Of a stretch of DNA of 64,000 bases, positions 56,188 to 64,000 are shown one piece after another. The translations under genes and the position numbers were made by a program. Position 1 is the first letter of the stretch; each line of letters begins with the position of its first letter. The notes under the pieces are model-generated. The model searched no databases and was not told the origin of the DNA. It was given only the letters and a program-made list of their open reading frames with translations. Source of the stretch: Ignavibacteria bacterium (lineage in GTDB: Bacteria; Bacteroidota; Ignavibacteria; Kapaibacteriales; Kapaibacteriaceae); the NCBI GenBank assembly GCA_016191145.1, contig JACPPD010000016.1, positions 1-64,000 on the forward strand, read 5' to 3'.

Positions 56188-57090
56188 ATGAGCGGCAAGC
56201 ACTACCAACGACTAACGCCTGTCCTCATGATGGCACTGTTTACAACTCTCATCGGATGTAATAGAGACAACAACAAGGCCGATGCCTATGGCACCTTTGA
56301 AGTTGATGAAGTCTGGGTGTCGTCGAAAGCCTCTGGTGAATTAGTAGCCTTCCAAGTCGAAGAAGGTATGCGACTACCAGCCGATACCAGCGTAGGCTTA
56401 GTTGATTCGACCGAATTGCATTTGCAGCGTGCAGAAATCGAAGCGGCATTGCGTGCGGCACATGCCAAGCAACTGACGACTGATGCGCAGATGCGCGTTA
56501 CTCAACGCGAGAGAGAACAACTGAAATTGGACCACAACAGAATTGAGTCGATGTATCAGCAGAAAGCAGCCACGCAAAAGCAGTTGGAGGACATCACCAC
56601 AGCTCTTGACCTTTCATCTAAACGGCTGGAATTATTGGGAACACAATATCCGGCAATCAACGCCGAGATTTCAAATATCAATGCACGGAAAGCATTGCTT
56701 GAAGAACGGATACGCAACGCTGTTCTAATCAATCCAATCGATGGAATTGTACTTACCAAATTCGTACAGCAGCACGAACTAATCTCACCTGGAAAGCCCC
56801 TTTACACCATCGCAGATATGAGCGTGATGTTTCTGAAGGCATTTGTATCGGGACCTCAGCTTTCCGAAATCAAACTCGGACAGCACGTTCGCGTGTATAC
56901 CGACCTATCTGACAGCAAAATGCAAGAACATGATGGAGTGATATCGTGGATAAGCAGCAAGGCAGAGTTTACTCCAAAGTCAGTACAAACAAGGGATGAG
57001 CGGGTTGCCCTCGTATATGCAATCAAGGTGAGAGTTAAGAACGGCGGTACGATTCAAATTGGTATGCCGGGTGAAGCTCGCTGGAAATAA
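56188..57090 (+). CDS. HlyD-type membrane fusion protein
   Basis: 300 residues with a lipobox-like TLIGC near residue 24, so probably a periplasmic lipoprotein adaptor. Order: short biotinyl-lipoyl half (VDEVWVSSKASGELVAFQV), long coiled coil (HLQRAEIEAAL...LEERIRNAVL, about residues 70-175), second lipoyl half (INPIDGIVLTKFVQQHELISPGKPLYTIADM) and a beta-barrel domain. It bridges the inner-membrane ABC permeases and TolC and resembles E. coli YbhG. Translationally tied to TolC and the ATPase gene that begins two bases later. Confidence 0.92.
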   Translation: MSGKHYQRLTPVLMMALFTTLIGCNRDNNKADAYGTFEVDEVWVSSKASGELVAFQVEEGMRLPADTSVGLVDSTELHLQRAEIEAALRAAHAKQLTTDAQMRVTQREREQLKLDHNRIESMYQQKAATQKQLEDITTALDLSSKRLELLGTQYPAINAEISNINARKALLEERIRNAVLINPIDGIVLTKFVQQHELISPGKPLYTIADMSVMFLKAFVSGPQLSEIKLGQHVRVYTDLSDSKMQEHDGVISWISSKAEFTPKSVQTRDERVALVYAIKVRVKNGGTIQIGMPGEARWK

Positions 57091-57092
57091 CC

Positions 57093-58031
57093 ATGATTGT
57101 TTTTAGCAACGTATCGAAACACTATAATGATGTTGTTGGCTTAAACACAACATCGTTTCAAGTTGAAACTGGAGAGTTGTTTGGACTCATTGGTCCCGAC
57201 GGTGCTGGTAAGTCCACGGTGATGCGCCTGTTAGCAACGCTATTACTGCCCGATACCGGATCGATTACATTCAATGGCATTAACGTGGTTACCGATTACA
57301 AATCCGTGAGAAAATCCATTGGCTACATGCCTGGCTCGTTTGCGCTGTATACAGACCTAACTGTGAAGGAAAACCTGGAATTTTTTGCAAGCGTGTTTTC
57401 TTCGTCTGTAGAGGAGAACTACCATCTAATTAAGGATATTTACGATCAGCTTGCGCCGTTCCGGCATCGTAGGGCTGGCGCTCTGTCAGGGGGCATGAAG
57501 CAGAAACTTGCGCTGTCGTGCGCGCTCATCCATAGCCCCCTTGCACTTATTCTCGACGAGCCAACAACTGGCGTCGATGCAGTAAGCCGCGTTGAATTCT
57601 GGAACATGCTTCGTCGGCTGAAGGATACTGGAATGACAATTCTTGTATCCACGCCATATCTGGAAGAGGCATCGCTGTGCGATAGAGTTGGCCTGATGAA
57701 CAATGGCACGTTTATGCGAATCGGCACCCCTGATGAAGTTGTTAAAGCTTATAACAAAACGTTGTGGGCAATCGAAGGCGGATACAGCCATGCAGTGCTC
57801 AAGGCACTGCGCAGGTATGAGGCAGTCCATGCCGTCTATGTATACCGCGACAAGGTTATGATGTCGACCGAAGCAAACATTAGTGCAGAGGATATAATGG
57901 AGTACCTGAAATCCAAGGAAATTGAAGGCGCCTCGGTTGTTAGAGCCACTCCCGATTTTGAAGATTGCTTCATGGACCTGATGCAGAGTCATACTTCAGT
58001 TAAGCACGATAGAACAGACAAACATGGATGA
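57093..58031 (+). CDS. ABC transporter ATPase, first of two (YbhF N-half-like)
   Basis: 312 residues. Walker A GPDGAGKS (near 32), Q-loop region YMPGSFALYTDLTVKENL, signature ALSGGMKQKLALSCAL and Walker B LALILDEPTTGVD. The Asp in GPDGAGKS (instead of Asn) is also found in the N-terminal half of E. coli YbhF. Beyond the fold, about 80 C-terminal residues form a DrrA-type extension. In E. coli the two ATPase halves are fused; here they are separate genes overlapping by eight bases. Confidence 0.93.
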   Translation: MIVFSNVSKHYNDVVGLNTTSFQVETGELFGLIGPDGAGKSTVMRLLATLLLPDTGSITFNGINVVTDYKSVRKSIGYMPGSFALYTDLTVKENLEFFASVFSSSVEENYHLIKDIYDQLAPFRHRRAGALSGGMKQKLALSCALIHSPLALILDEPTTGVDAVSRVEFWNMLRRLKDTGMTILVSTPYLEEASLCDRVGLMNNGTFMRIGTPDEVVKAYNKTLWAIEGGYSHAVLKALRRYEAVHAVYVYRDKVMMSTEANISAEDIMEYLKSKEIEGASVVRATPDFEDCFMDLMQSHTSVKHDRTDKHG

Positions 58032-58755
58032 CTTTGTAATAATTGCACGTGATTTAACAAGGAAGTTTGGCGACTTTGTTGCTGTAGATTCTATTTCATT
58101 CAACGTCGAGCGCGGAGAGATCTTCGGTTTCCTTGGAGCGAATGGTGCTGGAAAGACCACTGCCATGCGAATGATGTGTGGTCTGCTTATGCCAACCTCA
58201 GGCGAAATACACGTGGCAGGTTACAACGTTAAAAATGAAACTGACGCCGTAAAAAAATCAATCGGTTATATGAGTCAGCGATTTTCATTGTACAACGATC
58301 TATCAGTGCAAGAGAACATTGATTTTTATGGTGGCATCTACGGATTAAGCAAGAGCACGTTAAAGCAGCGCTCTCAGCAATTACTCGACGAACTCGATTT
58401 ACATCAAGATCGGAGTCGGCTTGTTTCAGACCTGCCCCTTGGCATTAAACAAAGACTCGCATTCTCAACAGCTCTGATTCACGATCCATCAATTGTATTC
58501 CTCGATGAACCCACCAGCGGTGTAGACCCCTTAACGCGCAGACAGTTTTGGGAAATGATACAATCTGCTGCTGAACGTGGTATTACTGTTCTAATCACTA
58601 CTCATTACCTCGACGAAGCAGAGTATTGTCAGCGAATTTCCATCATGGTCGACGGACGCTTAGCTGCGTACGATACGCCTGAAAACGTACGAAGCACATA
58701 CAGCGCACGGACGATGGATGAAGTATTTCTTAAAATCACGAGGAAATCATCCTGA
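58024..58755 (+). CDS. ABC transporter ATPase, second of two (YbhF C-half-like)
   Basis: 243 residues. Walker A GANGAGKTTAMRMM near 39, YMSQRFSLYNDLSVQENI, and Walker B SIVFLDEPTSGVDPLTRRQFWEM. The signature is degenerate: DLPLGIKQRLAFSTAL in place of LSGG, which is common in this sub-family and still compatible with activity. It begins within the end of the first ATPase gene and its TGA overlaps the CTG start of the first permease. It pairs with the upstream ATPase as a heterodimer. Confidence 0.93.
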   Translation: MDDFVIIARDLTRKFGDFVAVDSISFNVERGEIFGFLGANGAGKTTAMRMMCGLLMPTSGEIHVAGYNVKNETDAVKKSIGYMSQRFSLYNDLSVQENIDFYGGIYGLSKSTLKQRSQQLLDELDLHQDRSRLVSDLPLGIKQRLAFSTALIHDPSIVFLDEPTSGVDPLTRRQFWEMIQSAAERGITVLITTHYLDEAEYCQRISIMVDGRLAAYDTPENVRSTYSARTMDEVFLKITRKSS

Positions 58756-59840
58756 AATCATTCCTTGCCTTCATACGGAAAGAGTTTCGTCACATCTTTC
58801 GCGACAGGCGAACGCTGGTAGTGTTGTTTGGAATGCCCATAGCACAGCTCTTTTTATTCGGATATGCAATTACAACAGAAATCAGGAATGCATCGATCGC
58901 GATTCTTGATAATGCGCATAACACAAAGAGTACCGAGCTCACAAATGATATTGTTTCTTCGGGATACTTTACCATTGAAGAAGAAGTTCAGTCGTATCAG
59001 GATATCGATGATGCCTTCCGTCAGGGAAAGATCAAGGCTGCAATTATCATTCCATCAACCATTGGTTCCGGGCAGATACCTTCGGCAAGAATTCAAATTC
59101 TTGCAGACGGAACCGATCCCAACTTTGCAGCTATCGTAGTTGCCTACATATCCTCAATTGCTTCGCGTGTTGCAACGCCCCTTTCATCTCAACCAGCGTT
59201 CATCAACGTCGAGCATAGAATGTGGTATAATCTGAACCAGCGTAGTGTAAACATGTTTGTGCCTGGTGTAATCACGTTTATCATGCTTCTGGTATCGGCG
59301 ATGCTAACATCCATTTCCATTACTCGCGAAAAGGAGATGGGCAACATGGAAGTCCTTTTGGTATCGCCTCTAAAGCCCGTCATCATAGTTCTGGGTAAGG
59401 TTGTTCCATATCTCATTTTGTCGATGGTGAATGTGACATCGGTACTCACTGTTGCACTTGTTTTCTTCGAAGTACCAATGCAGGGCAGCTATATATTATT
59501 GGCATTGGCCTCCAGCATCTTTATAATATGTTCTCTCAGCCTTGGAGTGCTGATTTCTTCCATTGCAAAAACTCAGCAGGTGGCTCTGATGATGTCGTTG
59601 ATGGGGCTAATGTTGCCGACAATTCTTCTTTCGAATTTCATTTTCCCTGTAACAAGCATGCCCCCGCTTTTGCAGTGGATCAGTGTTATCATCCCCGCAA
59701 AATATTTCGTCTCAATCATTCGCGGAATTATGCTGAAGGGGGCTGGTATCGGCGTTATTCTGAATGATTTGCTAATTCTTGCAGGAATGACGTTGTTATT
59801 CATTATAATTAGTGTCAGAAAGTTTAAGATAAGACTGTGA
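58752..59840 (+). CDS. ABC-2 type permease, first of two (YbhS-like), CTG start
   Basis: About 362 residues. One amphipathic start (LKSFLAFIRKEFRHIFRDRRTL) and six membrane helices, with a large extracytoplasmic loop after the first. The conserved EKEMGNMEVLLVSPLKPVIIVLGK and a final membrane block (LPTILLSNFIFPVTSMPP) are ABC-2 features. No ATG, GTG or TTG lies before the conserved N-terminus; a GTG at 58821 would cut into it. The best start is CTG at 58752, overlapping the TGA of the ATPase (CTGA), with GAGG about eight bases upstream. The start codon is inferred. Confidence 0.85.
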   Translation: MKSFLAFIRKEFRHIFRDRRTLVVLFGMPIAQLFLFGYAITTEIRNASIAILDNAHNTKSTELTNDIVSSGYFTIEEEVQSYQDIDDAFRQGKIKAAIIIPSTIGSGQIPSARIQILADGTDPNFAAIVVAYISSIASRVATPLSSQPAFINVEHRMWYNLNQRSVNMFVPGVITFIMLLVSAMLTSISITREKEMGNMEVLLVSPLKPVIIVLGKVVPYLILSMVNVTSVLTVALVFFEVPMQGSYILLALASSIFIICSLSLGVLISSIAKTQQVALMMSLMGLMLPTILLSNFIFPVTSMPPLLQWISVIIPAKYFVSIIRGIMLKGAGIGVILNDLLILAGMTLLFIIISVRKFKIRL

Positions 59841-60949
59841 AAGCATTGCCTCATCTTCTCAAAAAGGAGTTTCGTCAGATACGGCGCAACAAAGCAATGC
59901 TGCCCATCATATTTATTATGCCTTTTGTCCAGTTATTGATACTCGTCAACGCCGCCGACTTTGAGATTCGGAACATTCGAATCGCCTTTGAAGATGCAGA
60001 CAGATCTAAAGCATCACAGCAATTGATTGCGCGTTTCACATCGTCGCCATATTTCAACGTCCTTGGAATGGTAAATTCAGCGACAGAGGGTCTATCATTA
60101 CTCGACAGGGACAAAGTCACAGTTGTTCTTCGCATCCCAAACGGCTTTGAGCGGCAGTTGCAATCCAACCATCACACCACGCTTGCATTAGACATCAACG
60201 GTATCGACGGTCAGGCTGCAGGGTTAAGCAGAGCCTACGTTGGCAGCATCGTCCGTGAGTTTCAGGCAAGCATAACCAGCAGGGGGCAAGTGGGCAGGGG
60301 GCAGGCGAGCTCAGGCATAGACGAGCGTTATTGGTACAATTCCGATCTGGAATATCGAAATATGATGCTGCCGGGTTTGCTCGTATTGCTGGTAACAATG
60401 GTCGGCTTATTCCTTACCAGCATGAACATCGTCCGTGAGATAGAAATGGGAACGATTGAGCAGATTAACGTTACGCCCATCAGGAAATACGAATTCATTA
60501 TCGGAAAGCTCTTGCCGTTCTGGATCATCGGCCTGTTAGAGCTAGCTCTTGGACTTACGATAGGAGTGTTAGTGTATTCCATTCCAATCGTCGGAAGTGT
60601 CTGGCTACTCTTTTTATTTGCCATGCTCTATCTACCAGTCATAATGGGAATGGGCCTGATTGTGTCATCGATTACAAAAACGCAGCAGCAGGCAATGTTT
60701 GTTAGCTGGTTTCTTATGGTAATATTTTTACTAATGAGTGGATTATTTACACCAATTGAGAACATGCCACAGTGGGCGCAGTCCATTACATTATTCAATC
60801 CAACAGCATATTTTATCAAAGTCGTTCGACTCGTCCTTCTTAAAGGCAGCAGCCTTATGGACGTAGCTCACGAATTTGGTGTTATAACTTTATTTAGTAT
60901 CGTCATGACGACGATCGCAGTATTGGCGTATAGGAAGCGGGTTGCGTAG
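59837..60949 (+). CDS. ABC-2 type permease, second of two (YbhR-like)
   Basis: 370 residues, paralogous to the previous gene. It starts GTG at 59837, overlapping the previous TGA by three bases. N-terminus KALPHLLKKEFRQIRRNKAM, followed by a first helix, a soluble extracytoplasmic region, then five helices; EIEMGTIEQINVTPIRKYEFIIGKLLPFW is the ABC-2 cytoplasmic loop and ENMPQWAQSITLFNPTAYF precedes the final helices. It completes the ATPase/permease set and is the last gene of the export operon. Confidence 0.92.
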   Translation: MKALPHLLKKEFRQIRRNKAMLPIIFIMPFVQLLILVNAADFEIRNIRIAFEDADRSKASQQLIARFTSSPYFNVLGMVNSATEGLSLLDRDKVTVVLRIPNGFERQLQSNHHTTLALDINGIDGQAAGLSRAYVGSIVREFQASITSRGQVGRGQASSGIDERYWYNSDLEYRNMMLPGLLVLLVTMVGLFLTSMNIVREIEMGTIEQINVTPIRKYEFIIGKLLPFWIIGLLELALGLTIGVLVYSIPIVGSVWLLFLFAMLYLPVIMGMGLIVSSITKTQQQAMFVSWFLMVIFLLMSGLFTPIENMPQWAQSITLFNPTAYFIKVVRLVLLKGSSLMDVAHEFGVITLFSIVMTTIAVLAYRKRVA

Positions 60950-61022
60950 GGAGGGCCAAGGTATCATTAATTCTGACCAAATGATTTTACAACAAATGAC
61001 CAACGAATTCTGCTCCAGGTGA

Positions 61023-61190
61023 CTACTTACAGCAGGATTCTACAACTAAGTAGCCAAACAATATTTTGTAGCCATTTGCTGGATCGAAGAATCTACCCAA
61101 CACTCTTCCATTATCCTTTATCTCGGCTGAACCACGTAGGTTCAAGTGCCATACTCCCGACTCCACCTTCCATGTTACCTCCTGTCCCAT
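61023..61190 (-). CDS. Possible small ORF downstream of fic
   Basis: A 55-codon frame from ATG at 61190 with a plausible beta-rich sequence (WHLNLRGSAEIKDNGRVLGRF, then GYKILFGYLVV and a CC pair). It begins 17 bases after the fic stop on the same strand. It resembles no family I know and may be a gene remnant. Kept because the amino-acid pattern looks protein-like; not strongly supported. Confidence 0.25.
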   Translation of the reverse strand: MGQEVTWKVESGVWHLNLRGSAEIKDNGRVLGRFFDPANGYKILFGYLVVESCCK

Positions 61191-61206
61191 AAATTGGTTG
61201 TTAGGC

Positions 61207-62370
61207 TTAGGTAGCCTTGGCCTCAGGCAATCTTGTGAACAATAATAACTCATGATTTGTTCGATAGGTTTTGTCTTTGTTTTCAACAATCAATTTCATT
61301 TTTATGAGTTCGTTCACATCTCTAGCGAGTGTGCGTACTGTATCGCGATAGGCTTTCATTAAGATAATGTTAGCAACAGCCAACTCATCGAGGGAGTAAT
61401 CTTTTCCAAGTTTTAATGTCAGCGCCAATCGTTGGCGCCTCTTAGAAACTGCTGCTGAGGATGCTGGGATATCGCGAAACTTTTCATAAATCAGATGCTG
61501 CCAGGTGATGCGTTTCACGCTACCGAGGGCGTCTGTGTAAATTGATTCCAAGCCATCTCGTAAACCGCCAACAGCGTATCGGAGAAATTTAGTCAGATCT
61601 TTCTCTTGACGCGCAACATCGAACTGTCGATAGTATTCGCTACGAGTAGCGTTGTAAAAATTTGAAAGGAGTGTCGACGCAATTACAGGCAGTCCGGCTC
61701 TTACTAGAATGTAGAATTCGATGAGCCGACCAGTTCGTCCATTACCATCGCCAAAGGGATGGATCCATTCGAAGTACACATGCGCGGCAATCGCTTGAAT
61801 TATACACTCGTACCAATATGTGTACTTTGGATAGTGAAATTCTTTCACCAACCATTCGCAGAGATTACCTATGAGAAGGTCGACGTGTTCATGGTTTGGA
61901 GGTCTGTATTTACCAACGGTACGATTGTCGGTACGGAATCTTCCCGGAATTGCATCGATAAATTCACCCAGGTTCGCTGCAACGTCTCTATGAAATTCCT
62001 GAATCAGTTCTTTTGAAAGCGCGCGTTCATCGCCATCTACTGCATTATTTTTTATTTTATTAAATGCATTTAAAATATTGTCGACTTCGATCTTCAAATA
62101 TGCTTTACTCTCTGGCAGTTCCATTTTTCTGTCATATATGTCGTCAATATCCTCTTGTGTCAGGGTATTTCCTTCAATTGCAGTAGTAGAATGCGCCCCT
62201 TTCCTCAATGTAATGGAAAGCATTCGTGCATATTCATCTGGAAGGAGTGGCATGCTTTTTAACGAACTAACCAGAGCCTGACATTGCCCAAGCTGATATG
62301 CAAGTAATGGATCGATGGTCCAGTGCTTGGAAAACATTAAGTGTGGATACAGTTCTTGAAGGTCTTGCAT
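61207..62370 (-). CDS. Fic-family AMP-transferase-like protein with inhibitory motif
   Basis: 387 residues, complete. The N-terminal inhibitory helix has STTAIEGN (61-68; Thr62 and Glu66 fit (S/T)xxxE(G/N)), and the catalytic loop HPFGDGNGRTGR is at 204-215. The last ~100 residues form a winged-helix-like domain. Such proteins transfer AMP (or another nucleotide moiety) to a protein target and are held off by the inhibitory glutamate. The target is unknown. It is a distinct sub-type from the broken fic gene at 52812. It stands alone, with an ~840-base gap on its upstream side. Confidence 0.9.
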   Translation of the reverse strand: MQDLQELYPHLMFSKHWTIDPLLAYQLGQCQALVSSLKSMPLLPDEYARMLSITLRKGAHSTTAIEGNTLTQEDIDDIYDRKMELPESKAYLKIEVDNILNAFNKIKNNAVDGDERALSKELIQEFHRDVAANLGEFIDAIPGRFRTDNRTVGKYRPPNHEHVDLLIGNLCEWLVKEFHYPKYTYWYECIIQAIAAHVYFEWIHPFGDGNGRTGRLIEFYILVRAGLPVIASTLLSNFYNATRSEYYRQFDVARQEKDLTKFLRYAVGGLRDGLESIYTDALGSVKRITWQHLIYEKFRDIPASSAAVSKRRQRLALTLKLGKDYSLDELAVANIILMKAYRDTVRTLARDVNELIKMKLIVENKDKTYRTNHELLLFTRLPEAKAT

Positions 62371-63211
62371 GGTGAGTTTAGAATGACTATATCACAGTGA
62401 GCAAATGTAAGCTAACTGTGACAATATTTGTGCGACTAATTTGATGATTAAGAAAGCAAAGAGCGGTATCTTATTGTACTACATTGAGTTACGGACGCTA
62501 TTATCGATAGAGAATGCTGACATTATTGGGCTGATAATTTTTTCATTTAAGTGCTGAGTATTGCTTCTCTGGTTGTCCCCTACAAACTCCAAGCCCCCTG
62601 CAAGTCATTACTCACAAGGGGTTTAGGAATTGTGGAGTGGTCAGGGGGGGTAGGAGCCTAGGCTACACACCCCTGTTTATGGCTTTCCAGAAAGGGTGGA
62701 CAGAAAAGGGTGGGCATAGAGAGTCTAGCTTCTAGTAACACACTTCTTCTATGCTTCGAGGAGTGTCCGAAACAGCCTTTGAGTACGATACACCCATACT
62801 CACAACTCAAAACCCAAGATTAGCTCGTGTAAATATTTATCAGAATATTAGCGAATCGACATCTTTTCATTTGGATTGATACTATTTATGTGTGGTACAC
62901 TATTCATATTGACAATGTAGAACATTTTGTTGATGGTACTATATAACAATATCATGTGTTTATTAAATTATTATAGGAGTTTTATATAGGTGATTTGTTT
63001 GTTATTGCTTTTGGTGTTTATGCTCTGATAGCACCGACAATTGTTAGCACAATCGAGATTGCTCTTCACGTTCGAGACTTTATACGATCTAGACGAAAGA
63101 CCTGAGACAGTAATGAATGAGTCGAATATACTTCGGTATCTTCGAAAGGCCCTCCCCAGCCAGATATACTTGTCTGGGATTGTCTTTAGAAATCAGGAAA
63201 GAGAATTGGGC
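62371..63211. other. Intergenic region between fic and the IS element
   Basis: About 840 bases without a convincing gene. The left part holds the fic promoter. Around 62587-62640, AACTCCAAGCCCC pairs with GGGGTTT...GTGGAG, giving a possible long-stem hairpin. The middle (62860-63000) is very AT-rich. Open frames near 63041-63311 look like chance. No tRNA motif, CRISPR or rRNA was seen. Confidence 0.45.
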
Positions 63212-64000
63212 TGGTCCAGCAAAATTAGACACTCAACGTAGTCAATCGTTGTGTGCGAATGTACTCACCTTCGAACCCAAGTGGTGTTGTGTAGCCGAGT
63301 GTAGTGTGTAGTCTTCTTCTGTTGTATCGAATCTCGATGAAGTGCCACGACTCGTGTTGCACGTGTTCAAGATCGCGATACACGTATTCGTCGAGCCCTT
63401 CGATCTTCAGCGTTGCAAAAAATGATTCCACCGGTGCGTTGTCCCAACAGTTTCCTCTTCTGCTCATGCTCTGCCGTGTCTTGCAATGGTTCTCCATGAA
63501 CTGTCGATAACCACGAGCAGCCTACTGCACGCCACGATCACTGTGGATGATCATTCCCGTAGGCATGTCTCGAATCTTCCACGCCTTCCATAACGCAACG
63601 ATTGTTTGACGTTGCGTCATGTGTTCGGCAGCATGCCAACCGATGATGCGACGCGAATACAGATCCATCACCGCAGTTAGGTACACAAAACCGCGCAGTG
63701 TTCTGATATAGGTGATATCACATGACCACACCATGTTTGGTGCAACTGGAGAGAACTCACGATTTACCAGGTTCTCTGCGATCGGATGATCATGATCAGA
63801 ATTTGTTGTTGCTACTCGCCGGAATCTCGGTGTGCGTTTTGCAACCATGCCGTCTTCTTTTATCATCCGACGCACACAGTTGCGGCCAACGATATGATTC
63901 CTGTTCTTCAATTCTTGTACCATCCCGCACGTACCAGCTGAACACTATGATTCCTTGTGGATCTCACGCATTGCCAAAAGCAGCGCTCGTTCATCTTCCG
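63212..64000 (-). mobile_element. 3' part of an IS3-family insertion sequence
   Basis: Begins with TGGTCCAGCAAAATTAGACA on the plus strand (63212), a typical IS3 end; its TGGTCCAG resembles TGATACAG at 140, the other visible IS end. It contains the OrfB reading frame on the minus strand and runs off the right edge. If both ends belong to the same IS type in the same orientation, the 63 kb between them would be flanked by direct IS copies. Confidence 0.8.
63225..64000 (-). pseudogene. IS3-family transposase OrfB (DDE), two in-frame stops
   Basis: The reading frame shows DERALLLAMREIHKES, then TAG (63947-63945), then MVQELKNRNHIVGRNCVRRM, WSCDITYI (first Asp), HSDRGVQ (second Asp), TAG (63524-63522), AARGYRQFMENHC, NAPVESFFATLK (catalytic Glu) and TTLGYTTPLGF. 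Both stops fall where relatives usually have Tyr. The second separates the catalytic Glu from the two Asp residues, so no active transposase can be made. Single-base changes from TAT/TAC explain both. Confidence 0.85.

Noticed and set aside
63041-63311. ORFs upstream of and overlapping the IS3 end
   Set aside because: They cross the IS boundary or overlap OrfB antisense and show no family-like sequence.

Overview
The window is a gene-dense bacterial chromosome segment of moderate GC (roughly mid-40s percent, judged by eye). Several things point to the Bacteroidota/FCB group. The arginine operon has the Bacteroidetes order (GNAT acetyltransferase, argG, argC, argD). There is a serine palmitoyltransferase for sphingolipids, a secreted PNGase F-type protein with a type IX-like C-terminal tail, two TonB-dependent receptors, and many lipoproteins. 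A deep FCB lineage such as Kapabacteria or Ignavibacteria would fit, but no rRNA or other phylogenetic marker is present, so this is inference.

Layout. 1-4160: an IS3-type element truncates argD at the end of an arginine-biosynthesis operon. 4938-10802: a small membrane protein, urocanate hydratase (hutU), a nucleotidyltransferase with a small partner, an ECF sigma factor with a membrane-protein partner, and pckA. 10845-20978: DUF2007, ettA, a PAP2/sphingomyelin-synthase-like membrane protein, an arginase-family enzyme (probably HutG), the giant PNGase F-like secreted protein, and the spt-SDR pair. 21043-26498: a SulP transporter with beta-carbonic anhydrase, a DUF2461 protein and a TonB receptor. 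26712-33471: envelope proteins, lipoproteins and one decayed outer-membrane gene. 33556-42577: a 1771-residue kinase/ATPase/GAF/cyclase protein, a DUF2236 oxygenase, a methyltransferase and an aminotransferase. 43197-44127: two decaying genes. 44150-52594: tryptophanase and tyrosine phenol-lyase in tandem, a divergent TPR-adenylate cyclase, a lipoprotein, a TonB receptor and a DODA-type dioxygenase. 52812-62370: a broken fic gene, a 40-bp minisatellite, a complete TetR-TolC-HlyD-ABC export operon and an intact fic gene. 63212-64000: a second, decayed IS3-type element.

Main functional themes. (1) Amino-acid metabolism: arginine synthesis (probably disabled at argD), histidine degradation, and tryptophan/tyrosine beta-elimination. 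(2) Envelope lipids: spt with a co-transcribed SDR, and a PAP2_C-like phosphotransferase 6 kb away, suggest sphingolipid synthesis. (3) Cyclic-nucleotide signalling by two very different class III cyclases. (4) Multidrug-type export under TetR control, with a visible operator. (5) Gene decay: argD, one fic gene, an outer-membrane gene, a PorT-like gene, a DUF998-like gene and the IS transposase are all broken.

The least explained signals are the high density of AGGGGGC/GCCCCCT heptamers across the whole window, the giant kinase-cyclase with a non-standard substrate-site residue, the duplicated lipoprotein operon, and the methyltransferase/DUF2236 pair.
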